Shown piece by piece: positions 1 to 7,152 of a DNA stretch of 15,583 bases; within the stretch, counting starts at the first letter, position 1, and each line of letters begins with the position of its first letter. This DNA comes from CAYJIL01 sp964370235 (lineage in GTDB: Bacteria; Bacteroidota; Bacteroidia; Bacteroidales; Rikenellaceae). The position numbers were made by a program, and so were the translations under genes. The notes under the pieces were generated by a model, which was not told where the DNA came from, ran no database searches, and saw only the letters and a list, made by a program, of their open reading frames with translations. The stretch covers positions 1-15,583 of the forward strand of contig CAYJIL010000053.1 in NCBI GenBank assembly GCA_964370235.1, in the 5' to 3' direction.

Positions 1-193
1 GAATTTATGGATGTCATAGCCTTCTCTAAATCCAATTTTTTGAGAGATCATTAATCGTATGATATAAAAATTAATAAACTTATTTTTGACCCCACTATTT
101 ACAACTAACAAGTATCTTGTTTAAATATTGTTTTTACTAGGTAGCGGTAGTTAGAAACCAGTAATCACAGCTTTTATAAAACTACCAAATCAA
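1..193. other. Non-coding region upstream of the window's first terminator
   Basis: No convincing gene is visible here. A frame open from base 1 to a TAA at 52-54 could be the last 17 codons of a plus-strand gene starting outside the window, but it is too short to judge. The rest is AT-rich. One TATTTTTG (81-88, plus) fits the Bacteroidota -7 consensus but has no -33 partner and no gene downstream. Confidence 0.4.
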
Positions 194-229
194 ATGCGCC
201 ACACTTCTCAAGGGAGAAATGTGGCGCAT
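194..229 (-). terminator. Intrinsic terminator after the phosphate transporter, possibly bidirectional
   Basis: A 16-bp inverted repeat (194-209 with 214-229) has one mismatch (204/219) and a 4-nt loop. It begins 21 nt past the transporter stop codon. On the minus strand the stem is followed by a T-rich run (TTTGATTTGG). On the plus strand it is followed by CTTGTTTATTT, so it may also stop transcripts arriving from a gene left of the window. Confidence 0.8.
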
Positions 230-250
230 CTTGTTTATTTATCGTAGATA

Positions 251-2497
251 TTATTTCTTATCTATTTGTTGCATAAAGTCTCTTTGGCTCTTTAGAATGT
301 TACGAGATTGAAGAACCATTGTCTTAGTCTCTGTAAGCATTGTTAGGTAAAGAAGAGTACATCTAGTTGGAGTCGAAGAGTTAGAATCTTTAACTCGGCG
401 TACTTGCTTCTTAGTAGCCTCTGCAATAGCCTCGAAAAGCTCATCACGCATTGTGAATATCTCTTCTACGTGTGCGTAGTTGCCATTGTTAAGAGTTTTC
501 TCGATGTTGTCGAAGATTTGCTCAACAAGGTCGTTAATCTCTTTTAGCTCGCTCACCTGCTCACGAGATTGACCCTCGTGGTTGTTGTTGATGTGCTCAT
601 AAGCTGGGTGAGTGATGTGCATAAGTGCTTTTGTCACCTCTGATAAGTAATCTACAGTTTGAACATAGAAATGCGCTACCTCGACGTGGTTATCCTGAAG
701 GATGCGAAGCGTATTAACGATATTTGTTTTGCGAGTGCGTGCCTCTTTATATAGTTTGTCACTCTCGCTAGCCATAGCCTTAAGTACCTTGCGGTTCTCT
801 TTTGATAGAGCTACTAGAGTGCGGCTATAAATGCGATTAACATCGTTGATAACACCACCAATCTCTGCATTGAATGCTGTGATAACCTCTGGAACACTCT
901 TGCCCGAGATTTGATCTATTGTAGTAACCGTTGTAGACTCAAGCTCGCTATCATCTTTCTTTTTCTTTATAAAGTTACTCTTAATTGCAATATAAAGTGT
1001 TAGAGTTACAATGATAACTGTTGCAATCCAGCCACCCCAAATTAGTAGAGTAGACACGATTAGCGCAATTGTAAAGCCCGAGAAAGCAGTTAGGAACCAA
1101 CCTGCAACTACTGTCATTACACCTGTAATACGGTAAACAGCACTCTCACGACCCCATGCTCTATCGGCTAGAGACGAACCCATTGCAACCATGAATACTA
1201 CATAAGTTGTAGATAGTGGTAGCTTGTACGATGTAGCAATAGAGATAAGGATAGATGCAGCAGTAAGGTTTACAGTTGCACGAATAAGGTCATAAGTAGC
1301 ATCTGTGCGCTCCTCTGCCGAAAGTGGCTCAAAACGGCTCTCGATAGCACGCTGGATAAACATTGGAGTTATCTTTGTGTAACCATTGTTAACAGCAATT
1401 GCACCACGTACAATACCACGAGATATGAATGAAGAACCAAAACGCTCTTGACCCTCGTTCTGGTCAGATAGGTCAAGCTCAGTTTTTGTTACTTTCATAG
1501 CCTTCTTCGAGAAGAATAGCGTAAGTACCATGATAACACCAGCCGCTGCAAGAATCAAGAAGTTTGCTTTTGCAGGCTCTGCAAGTGCACCCATCATAAT
1601 GTTAGCACCACCAGCTGCCTGTGATAGCTTGTATGACTCCATACCTGCCAAAGGCACACCAATAAAGTTTACTAGGTCGTTACCCGCAAATGCAAGAGCA
1701 AGCGAGAAAGTACCTGCAAGGATAGTGATTTTAAGGACACTAACCTTAAGTGCCGCAAGAATATATAGGAATGCCGATGCTGCTAGCCAAATAATTAGAA
1801 GAGCAGTCATTGTGTTATCCGAGATCCATGCAGTTAGCTCAGCAGGAATAAGACCCGAGTTCTTAAGACCTTTGAAGATAGAGAAGTAGATGATACCTGC
1901 AAAAGAGATACCACACCACAACGCACCAAAGCGAGAGAACACTTTGTGGAAACGGAATGAGAAAATAAGACGTGAAATGTACATGAATATCGCACCAAAG
2001 GCAAACGACAGCACTACCGATAGTAGAATAGCCGAGATAATAGCCATTGCTTTGTTTGAGTTGATAAACATAGACATATCTGTAATTAGATATGCTGGAT
2101 CAACAGCAATACGGTGTAGTGCAATACCTACAGCAGCACCCAAAAGACCAAATACCATAGATACAGTTGTCGAAGTTGGTAGACCAAGCGTGTTGAATAG
2201 GTCAAGCAGAAGAATATCTCCAACAATCATACCCAAGAACAACATCATAATCTCCTCGAAAGTAAACTGACCAGGATAGAATACTCCGCTACGAGCTACT
2301 TCCATCATACCGCTAGAGGTAAGGGTACCTACCAAGATACCTATGGCAGCGATGATAAGAACAGTTCGGCGTGAAGCGATTTTTGAACCAAACGCTGAGT
2401 TCAAAAAGTTTACGGCATCGTTAGCAACACCGACAATAATGTCGAAGATTGCCATTATACCGAGCGTAATAACGATAAAAGTCGATAAAGGTGACAT
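251..2497 (-). CDS. pit: PiT-family inorganic phosphate transporter with PhoU-like C-terminal domain
   Basis: This is an inner-membrane carrier that imports inorganic phosphate, driven by cation symport in known family members. The two PiT signature copies are visible: GVANDAVNFLNS at residues 23-34 and FAGNDLVNFIGVPLAG at 270-285. Each repeat also has the conserved P-S/T-T loop: GLPTSTTVS at 105-113 and KLPLSTTYVV at 425-434. About ten hydrophobic segments span roughly 5-505. Residues 515-748 are hydrophilic and predicted helical, with a segment HITHPAYEHINNNH (627-640); this resembles PhoU/DUF47 proteins, which in many bacteria are separate genes next to pit. At 748 residues it has the length expected of the Bacteroidota form. 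The ATG at 2497 is 48 nt downstream of a TATCTTTG -7 element. It follows the PhoR-like kinase gene on the same strand, with Pho-box-like repeats in between. Transporter call secure; PhoU-like call moderately sure. Confidence 0.93.
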   Translation of the reverse strand: MSPLSTFIVITLGIMAIFDIIVGVANDAVNFLNSAFGSKIASRRTVLIIAAIGILVGTLTSSGMMEVARSGVFYPGQFTFEEIMMLFLGMIVGDILLLDLFNTLGLPTSTTVSMVFGLLGAAVGIALHRIAVDPAYLITDMSMFINSNKAMAIISAILLSVVLSFAFGAIFMYISRLIFSFRFHKVFSRFGALWCGISFAGIIYFSIFKGLKNSGLIPAELTAWISDNTMTALLIIWLAASAFLYILAALKVSVLKITILAGTFSLALAFAGNDLVNFIGVPLAGMESYKLSQAAGGANIMMGALAEPAKANFLILAAAGVIMVLTLFFSKKAMKVTKTELDLSDQNEGQERFGSSFISRGIVRGAIAVNNGYTKITPMFIQRAIESRFEPLSAEERTDATYDLIRATVNLTAASILISIATSYKLPLSTTYVVFMVAMGSSLADRAWGRESAVYRITGVMTVVAGWFLTAFSGFTIALIVSTLLIWGGWIATVIIVTLTLYIAIKSNFIKKKKDDSELESTTVTTIDQISGKSVPEVITAFNAEIGGVINDVNRIYSRTLVALSKENRKVLKAMASESDKLYKEARTRKTNIVNTLRILQDNHVEVAHFYVQTVDYLSEVTKALMHITHPAYEHINNNHEGQSREQVSELKEINDLVEQIFDNIEKTLNNGNYAHVEEIFTMRDELFEAIAEATKKQVRRVKDSNSSTPTRCTLLYLTMLTETKTMVLQSRNILKSQRDFMQQIDKK

Positions 2498-2544
2498 AAA
2501 AAGAATTTAATATGATTTTTTATTAATTTTCTAATTCTACGCGG

Positions 2545-2552
2545 CAAAGATA
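2545..2552 (-). promoter_or_regulatory. -7 promoter element of the phosphate transporter gene
   Basis: TATCTTTG matches TAnnTTTG and continues into GC, as other promoters in this window do. No TTG occurs at the usual 19-21 bp upstream. Instead the direct repeats at 2560-2581 occupy the -33 region, which suggests an activator-dependent promoter. Confidence 0.75.
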
Positions 2553-2559
2553 ATTCAAA

Positions 2560-2581
2560 AATGTTACAAAACTGTTACAAA
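2560..2581 (-). promoter_or_regulatory. Tandem 11-bp direct repeat (Pho-box-like) before the transporter gene
   Basis: Read on the minus strand, TTTGTAACAGT (2581-2571) is followed directly by TTTGTAACATT (2570-2560), and then by a weaker third copy that begins TTTGAAT. The shared 9-mer with 11-bp periodicity is the layout of PhoB boxes (7-bp half-site plus 4-bp AT-rich spacer). It ends 7 bp before the -7 element. The first copy overlaps the stop codon of the kinase gene. The repeats are seen directly; binding by the adjacent regulator is inferred. Confidence 0.6.
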
Positions 2582-3897
2582 GTTCGAATATTGCCCTTAA
2601 TGCTAAAAATAAACTCTAATCCACCTCTCTCTCTATTGGCTACAGAGATGGTTCCGCCATGTATTTGAACGGCATTTTTAACGATTGCTAAACCAAGGCC
2701 TGTGCCTCCAATTTTGCGAGAGCGACCATTGTCTACTCTATAAAATCTCTCGAACAAATGTGGTAAATGTTGTGGGTCAACACCAATTCCATTGTCGCTA
2801 ACAGCAAAGTAACACATTCCGTTCTCTACCTTTAGTAGCCTTATGAATATATCTCTTGCACCACTATATGCAACGGCGTTGTCTATAAGGTTACCAAATA
2901 TTGATCGCACAAGGTATTCGTTACCAATCACTTCGACTTTGTCGCTAATTGTTGACTTAATTCTTATTCCCTTGTCTGCAACTTCGAGTGCTGCACTTGC
3001 AATATTTTCTTCGATTATAGCCTTAACCTTTAGCGGTTCCATTTGGTAAGAGATATTACCCTCTTCCATTTTTGCAACCTCAGACACATCTTTTAGCAAT
3101 CCAATCAGACGATTTGATTGCTGTAAAGATTTCTCAAGAAACTGTGTTCTAATCTTTGGATCGATTTCGGGATTTTGTATGATTGTTTCTAAATAACCAT
3201 GAATTGCGCTAATTGGAGTTTTTAGCTCGTGGTTAATATTGCTGGTAAGCTGTCGCTTGATGCGTATAGTTTCACGGTGGTGGTGTAGCGAACTTTCGTG
3301 CTCTTGCTCAATGACATCGAGCGATTGACGTAGCCTGCGCATCATCAAAAAGCCCAGAATGCTCATTAGGATTGTTACACCAATAATAAAAATAACGAAT
3401 AGGCCAGTAGATTCTACTATTCTATTAAATGATAGGCTATATGGCTGGCTTGACCTAAAAACATAGTCGTCTACCTTTGTAGCACAAAATAGCTGAAAAT
3501 CTGAATCTGCCGCACCTATTGGCCCTACCCAGTAACCTAGCCCTGTCTTTTTTGCATCGATAAACTCTCCTCGTGTAGATATGTTGCTAGTATCGCCCAA
3601 CTCACCAGCGCTACTATATATAATAGAGCCGTTAAGGTCTACTAGCGTAAATGTGATGGGCTTGCCATCCCAATGTTGACTGTTAATATAACTATCGATG
3701 TTGTCGCCTCGGCTATGAACATCTGCCACACGCAAGTTGAACTGGTGTAGATAGTTTTCTTGTAATTTGCGATCGTAGGCGGTTTCACGATAGAAGTCTA
3801 CCGACACAAAACACACTACTAGTACCCAAATAAATATTAAAAGCAGGACAATTGGACTCTTCTTATAGGAGAGTTTAGTCCTCAAATCCGTAACCAT
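2575..3897 (-). CDS. PhoR-like membrane sensor histidine kinase
   Basis: This is a two-component sensor that would autophosphorylate on His and pass the phosphate to the response regulator encoded just upstream. Two transmembrane segments (about 14-34 and 163-185) flank a periplasmic domain of about 125 residues. The cytoplasmic part has the H-box NINHELKTPI (H223), the N-box FGNLIDNAVAYS (N340), the G1 box SDNGIGV (D368), the F-box LFERFYR (381-387) and the G2 box GGTGLGL (397-403), so all catalytic parts are present. I see no PAS domain and no clear HAMP domain. The start ATG overlaps the 3' end of the regulator gene by 23 nt, which implies co-translation. Placement between an OmpR/PhoB-type regulator and a phosphate transporter supports a PhoR role, but the periplasmic sensor domain alone does not prove the signal. 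It could sense another envelope signal. Confidence 0.9.
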   Translation of the reverse strand: MVTDLRTKLSYKKSPIVLLLIFIWVLVVCFVSVDFYRETAYDRKLQENYLHQFNLRVADVHSRGDNIDSYINSQHWDGKPITFTLVDLNGSIIYSSAGELGDTSNISTRGEFIDAKKTGLGYWVGPIGAADSDFQLFCATKVDDYVFRSSQPYSLSFNRIVESTGLFVIFIIGVTILMSILGFLMMRRLRQSLDVIEQEHESSLHHHRETIRIKRQLTSNINHELKTPISAIHGYLETIIQNPEIDPKIRTQFLEKSLQQSNRLIGLLKDVSEVAKMEEGNISYQMEPLKVKAIIEENIASAALEVADKGIRIKSTISDKVEVIGNEYLVRSIFGNLIDNAVAYSGARDIFIRLLKVENGMCYFAVSDNGIGVDPQHLPHLFERFYRVDNGRSRKIGGTGLGLAIVKNAVQIHGGTISVANRERGGLEFIFSIKGNIRTL

Positions 3898-4564
3898 AGC
3901 CCTGTCTTGTTACAATATGTTCGCCATATTGCTTTATTTTTTTGCGTAAGCGTGTAATGTTTACGTCTATTGTTCGGTCTAAGACAATTACCTCGTCGCT
4001 CCATACTTTCATTAATATGTCTTGGCGAGTGAAGATAATGTTTTTGTTTTGTAGGAATAGAGTAAGTATATCAAGCTCTTTTCTTGTAAGCTGAATGAGC
4101 TCGCCATCGAGCGTACAGCTTTTTTTGTTAAGGTCGATAACAAGCGTTCCATACTCGATTAATCGCTCCTCGCTGCCTTTTGATTGCATAGGCTTCGAAC
4201 GCTTTAACACGCTCTTAACTCTGGCAACAACCTCACGAACCGAGAATGGTTTTGTAATGTAGTCATCGGCACCAATAGTAAAACCTGCAATTGTGTCGTC
4301 TTCGCCACCCTTTGCGGTGCAAAATATAATGGGTACGTGTGCTGTTTTTTCGTCCTCTCTCACAATTTGAGCCATTCTAAAACCACTCATTTGCCCCATC
4401 ATAACATCAAGTAAGATTAACGAGTAATCTGCAATTGATGTTCGAAGAGCCTCCTCGGCGCTATTTACAGTATCAACAACAAAACCCTCTATCTCTAGGT
4501 TGAACTTTAAGATTTCGCATAACGACTCCTCGTCATCTACTACAAGTATTCTATGTTTCGACAT
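3875..4564 (-). CDS. OmpR/PhoB-family response regulator
   Basis: This is a DNA-binding regulator activated by phosphorylation, probably by the kinase encoded by the overlapping gene downstream. The receiver domain (about 4-120) has the acidic pair D10/D11, phospho-acceptor D53 in LILLDVMMG, T83 and K105 in ITKPFS. The C-terminal winged helix-turn-helix domain (about 134-228) carries the recognition-helix region DRTIDVNITRLRKKI and the wing motif RQGYGYGFE typical of the OmpR/PhoB class. Length (229) is normal. The start ATG lies 22 nt downstream of a TATATTTG -7 element. An 11-bp tandem repeat overlaps the -33 region, so autoregulation is likely. The link to phosphate rests on the adjacent transporter; other OmpR-class roles are possible. 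Confidence 0.9.
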   Translation of the reverse strand: MSKHRILVVDDEESLCEILKFNLEIEGFVVDTVNSAEEALRTSIADYSLILLDVMMGQMSGFRMAQIVREDEKTAHVPIIFCTAKGGEDDTIAGFTIGADDYITKPFSVREVVARVKSVLKRSKPMQSKGSEERLIEYGTLVIDLNKKSCTLDGELIQLTRKELDILTLFLQNKNIIFTRQDILMKVWSDEVIVLDRTIDVNITRLRKKIKQYGEHIVTRQGYGYGFED

Positions 4565-4585
4565 AATTAATTATTTTTTACTTTA

Positions 4586-4617
4586 CAAATATAGATAAAC
4601 TTTACTGCTCATATCAA
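4586..4617 (-). promoter_or_regulatory. Promoter of the response regulator-kinase operon
   Basis: The -7 element TATATTTG (4586-4593) has a TTG at 4615-4617, with a 21-bp spacer. The TTG is the start of the proximal copy of the 11-bp repeat described next. The transcript would begin about 15 nt before the ATG. Confidence 0.65.
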
Positions 4618-4628
4618 GCCCATATCAA
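4607..4628 (-). promoter_or_regulatory. Tandem 11-bp direct repeat at the regulator promoter
   Basis: On the minus strand TTGATATGGGC (4628-4618) is followed directly by TTGATATGAGC (4617-4607), matching at 10 of 11 positions. The layout (7-bp TTGATAT plus 4 bp, period 11) is the same as the repeat before the phosphate transporter, although the half-site differs (TTGTAAC there). The proximal copy supplies the -33 TTG, so a bound regulator would contact or block RNA polymerase. The likely function is autoregulation. Confidence 0.55.
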
Positions 4629-4672
4629 TGATTTAATATAATTGTAATAGCAACGGTGTGCCAATGGAGTGT

Positions 4673-5305
4673 CTATTTGGTTACAATACGAAGAACTTTT
4701 TTTGTTAAAAAGAAATCTTCGTTAAAGAACGATGAAATATCGTGTAGCTCGACAGTGGCAATATTTTTGTATGGCTTAACACCCTCTTTAATCTCTTGGT
4801 CGAGGTCGCCACCTTTTAAATATAGTATCGAACCGCCTGCCTTTAGCTTGGGCATAGCCCATGGCATGAATGCCGATAGCGAGGTAACAGCGCGCGAAAC
4901 TACATGGTCGCACACAACGCTCACTTGTTCGGCACGAGAGTGGTGTGCCTCTATGTTTGTTAGGCCTAGTTGCGATGCAATATCTTTAACAACCCCAATC
5001 TTTTTACCAATCGAATCAACCATAACAAACTTGGTGTCGGGAAACAATATTGCAAGTGGAATACCGGGGAATCCGCCACCACAGCCAATATCCATAACCA
5101 CATCGCCAGCCTCAAAGCTATGCACCTTTGCAATTGCCATTGAGTGTAGAACATGGTGTAGGTATAGGTTGTCTGAATCTTTTCTTGAGATTACGTTTAC
5201 CTTTTGGTTCCACTCTATATATAGGTCGTATAGCATATCAACCTGCTCTATTTGCTTAGGGCTTAGGTTGTCGAAATAGCCATGAATCACACTTGATGTT
5301 ATCAT
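4673..5305 (-). CDS. rsmG: 16S rRNA (guanine527-N7)-methyltransferase RsmG
   Basis: Transfers a methyl group from SAM to N7 of G527 in 16S rRNA; formerly called GidB. The SAM-binding Rossmann motif is VMDIGCGGGFPGIPLA (70-85), followed by the acidic end of strand 2 (FVMVDSIGKK, 93-102) and the family-specific VVSRAVTSL (135-143). The N-terminal helical part with LYDLYIEWNQKVNVISRK (25-42) is characteristic of RsmG. Length (210) is normal. The start ATG overlaps the stop of the ECF sigma gene in an ATGA arrangement (4-nt overlap), so translation is probably coupled. No clear terminator follows before the regulator promoter at 4586-4617, so read-through into the two-component genes is possible. 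Confidence 0.95.
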   Translation of the reverse strand: MITSSVIHGYFDNLSPKQIEQVDMLYDLYIEWNQKVNVISRKDSDNLYLHHVLHSMAIAKVHSFEAGDVVMDIGCGGGFPGIPLAILFPDTKFVMVDSIGKKIGVVKDIASQLGLTNIEAHHSRAEQVSVVCDHVVSRAVTSLSAFMPWAMPKLKAGGSILYLKGGDLDQEIKEGVKPYKNIATVELHDISSFFNEDFFLTKKVLRIVTK

Positions 5306-5868
5306 AATATCTTGTCGTTGTTTAAAATCTCGTTAAGTAATTTCTTTGCACGGTAAAGGTGTGTTTTTACTGTGCCAATGGGCATAGATAGCTCGCTAGC
5401 AATCTCCTCGTAGCTAAGCCCCATAAAGTAGCGTAGCTCTATTATTTTGCGATATTTACCCGGCAGAGCCTCAATTTCGGCCTCTACAAAATTGCGTCTC
5501 TCTTTTGCAATAATTGCCTCCTCGGGGCTTTCGCTCATTGCCATATCGCCATACTGTACGCTAGAGTCCATATCTACGATATTGCCTCTCACTCCGCCTC
5601 GTCGTGTGTAATCTATGAAAGTATTGCGTGCTATGGTCGTAATCCAAGAAGAGAATTTGTAGCTGCAATTATATGATTTAAGGTTTATGAATGCCTTGAT
5701 AAAGGTCTCCTGCATTAGGTCGTGAGCATCGAATTCGTTGCAGCGATAGCGAATGAATACCGCCATTACGCTCTGGTGGTAGTGGCGAAATAGCTGCGCA
5801 AAGCTAGCTCTATCGCCCTCTAGCGATAGCTCAATTAGCTCTTGATCCGATTTGCGCTCTATAGCCAT
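5302..5868 (-). CDS. ECF (extracytoplasmic function) RNA polymerase sigma factor
   Basis: A group 4 sigma-70 factor of the RpoE/SigW type that directs RNA polymerase to a specific promoter set. Region 2 spans about 22-92, with the core-binding stretch EFDAHDLMQETFIKAF (45-60) and the -10-recognition region KFSSWITTIARNTFIDY (71-87). Region 4 spans about 130-182, with the helix-turn-helix MGLSYEEIASELSMPIGTV (149-167). Length (188) is typical. The start ATG lies inside the end of the upstream glycosyltransferase-like gene (10-nt overlap), and rsmG overlaps its stop. No anti-sigma gene adjoins it, unlike many ECF factors, so how it is controlled is not visible here. Regulon unknown. Confidence 0.93.
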   Translation of the reverse strand: MAIERKSDQELIELSLEGDRASFAQLFRHYHQSVMAVFIRYRCNEFDAHDLMQETFIKAFINLKSYNCSYKFSSWITTIARNTFIDYTRRGGVRGNIVDMDSSVQYGDMAMSESPEEAIIAKERRNFVEAEIEALPGKYRKIIELRYFMGLSYEEIASELSMPIGTVKTHLYRAKKLLNEILNNDKIL

Positions 5869-7031
5869 AGCCCACGGTTTGGTTTAACTCTGCGTATAAT
5901 GCTTAGTACTAAATTATCTATAAATATGAATATGTCTGATAGCAGGTAGGTGATGTAGGGAACTTTTATTCCAGTACGCTTAGATAGCCCACGAGCTACC
6001 AATATCATTATTGCAAAACGAGCCACTACAATAGACCCTGCTGCAATGTATAAAGGCATTTGCTGCATCCATAGTAGCATGCCAATCGATAGCCAAAACA
6101 TTAGGCTCGAAATCGAATGCACTGCCGAGAACATGCGCACACCCATAGGGTAGTATCGGCGAGAGTAGCTGTTAAATTTGCGGCTTTGATACCACTTCGA
6201 TAGCCCTTGGGTGCGATCTTTAATGTGAACGGCTGCCTGTGGGTTCATAATTACCGAACAGTTATCGATTTTGCCCTTTAGTCCTTGCACAAACAAATCG
6301 TTATTGCCACCATTATATCTAAGGTAGTTTCTAAACCCTCCGCTGCCAAAAAACATTTTTGTTGTATAACCCATGTTGGTTGCACTTTGTGCCATGTATG
6401 GTTTTTGTGCTACTGCACAGCTTAGTGTTATAAACGACTCGGTTGTTTCGATTGCTCGGGTAATTTGGTTGAGGATGCCTTTTGCATAGGCTCTATATCC
6501 AACACCACACACCAAACTATTTTCGCTAATAAAGCCACTAGCCATAAAGCCTAGCCATTTATCGCTAGCAACATAGCCCGATGGCTCTGTTAAAATAACG
6601 TTAGGGTAGCGTGCAGCCTTTAGCCCCACTGTAATAGCTAGTTTTTGTGTGTGAGTAAATTTACCATCTCGCTTAATGCGAGTGAGGTATAGCTGGCTAT
6701 TTTGGCTAGCCATAATATCGAGCATGCTGATAGAACGCTCGTCCTCGGGGCTATCGTGCACTACAATAACCTCGAAATTACCCTCATATTTTTGGTTTAA
6801 AAGAAGTGGAATACCGTTTTCGATGTAGTCGAGATCATCGCCAACAACTACAACAACAGATACATCGGCACATTTGCCACTCTCTTGCGCCCCTAGGCGG
6901 TCGCTAAAACGATAGCCAACCACTTTTGTAAAGCGAAAAAGATAATAATAAAGGAATATAACAAAGCTAACACCTAGCGTGCCAATGGCGCATGCCACCT
7001 CAAAAGATATATTATAGTTAATGTTCACCAA
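5859..7031 (-). CDS. Membrane GT2-like glycosyltransferase with altered catalytic motifs
   Basis: A membrane protein with a GT-A (family 2 glycosyltransferase) fold. It has one N-terminal membrane segment (about 10-32), a cytoplasmic GT2 region (about 55-290) and two to three C-terminal hydrophobic segments (about 300-378). The fold is recognised from DVSVVVVVGDD (56-66), FEVIVVHDSPED (86-97) and the later NNDLFVQGL block (243-251). The metal-binding DxD position reads LTEPSGY (147-153), the acidic GDDD-like block reads GGNND (241-245) and the QxxRW-like element reads YQSRKF (281-286), so activity is uncertain. No in-frame ATG occurs before residue 103. The start must be TTG (7031) or the adjacent GTG (7028), with an in-frame stop shortly upstream. 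First gene of an operon with the sigma factor and rsmG. Substrate unknown. Confidence 0.8.
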   Translation of the reverse strand: MVNINYNISFEVACAIGTLGVSFVIFLYYYLFRFTKVVGYRFSDRLGAQESGKCADVSVVVVVGDDLDYIENGIPLLLNQKYEGNFEVIVVHDSPEDERSISMLDIMASQNSQLYLTRIKRDGKFTHTQKLAITVGLKAARYPNVILTEPSGYVASDKWLGFMASGFISENSLVCGVGYRAYAKGILNQITRAIETTESFITLSCAVAQKPYMAQSATNMGYTTKMFFGSGGFRNYLRYNGGNNDLFVQGLKGKIDNCSVIMNPQAAVHIKDRTQGLSKWYQSRKFNSYSRRYYPMGVRMFSAVHSISSLMFWLSIGMLLWMQQMPLYIAAGSIVVARFAIMILVARGLSKRTGIKVPYITYLLSDIFIFIDNLVLSIIRRVKPNRGLWL

Positions 7032-7072
7032 CCTAAAATTTTAATAGCCCAAATCTATAGGCAAAACAAATA

Positions 7073-7104
7073 CAAATATAGTTAAATTTAGTGTAAAGGT
7101 CAAA
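7073..7104 (-). promoter_or_regulatory. Promoter of the glycosyltransferase-sigma-rsmG operon
   Basis: TTTG at 7101-7104 and TATATTTG at 7073-7080 are separated by 20 bp, the best-spaced Bacteroidota promoter in this stretch. A second TAnnTTTG match, TAGATTTG, lies at 7050-7057 closer to the start but has poorer -33 spacing. The -33 box is only 17 bp from the divergent mqnE -7 element. Confidence 0.7.
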
Positions 7105-7121
7105 GTTTAAAATGAAAATAG

Positions 7122-7129
7122 TACCTTTG
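7122..7129 (+). promoter_or_regulatory. -7 promoter element of mqnE
   Basis: TACCTTTG followed by C, 24 bp before the mqnE ATG, predicts a leader of under 20 nt. No TTG is found at 19-21 bp upstream, so the -33 contact is weak. The divergent operon promoter overlaps this region. Confidence 0.65.
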
Positions 7130-7152
7130 CTACAAGAAATAGTGCAATTATT

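Noticed and set aside
1..54. Possible 3' end of a plus-strand gene (17 open codons to TAA)
   Set aside because: Too short to assess by codon use or homology; only sequence left of the window could settle it.
1530..2270. Two plus-strand open frames of about 120 codons opposite the phosphate transporter
   Set aside because: Antisense shadows created by the codon pattern of the transporter; no domain or promoter.
4656..5279. Long plus-strand open frame (207 codons) opposite rsmG
   Set aside because: It is the antisense shadow of a clear rsmG gene; the translation has no recognisable domain and no promoter or start context.
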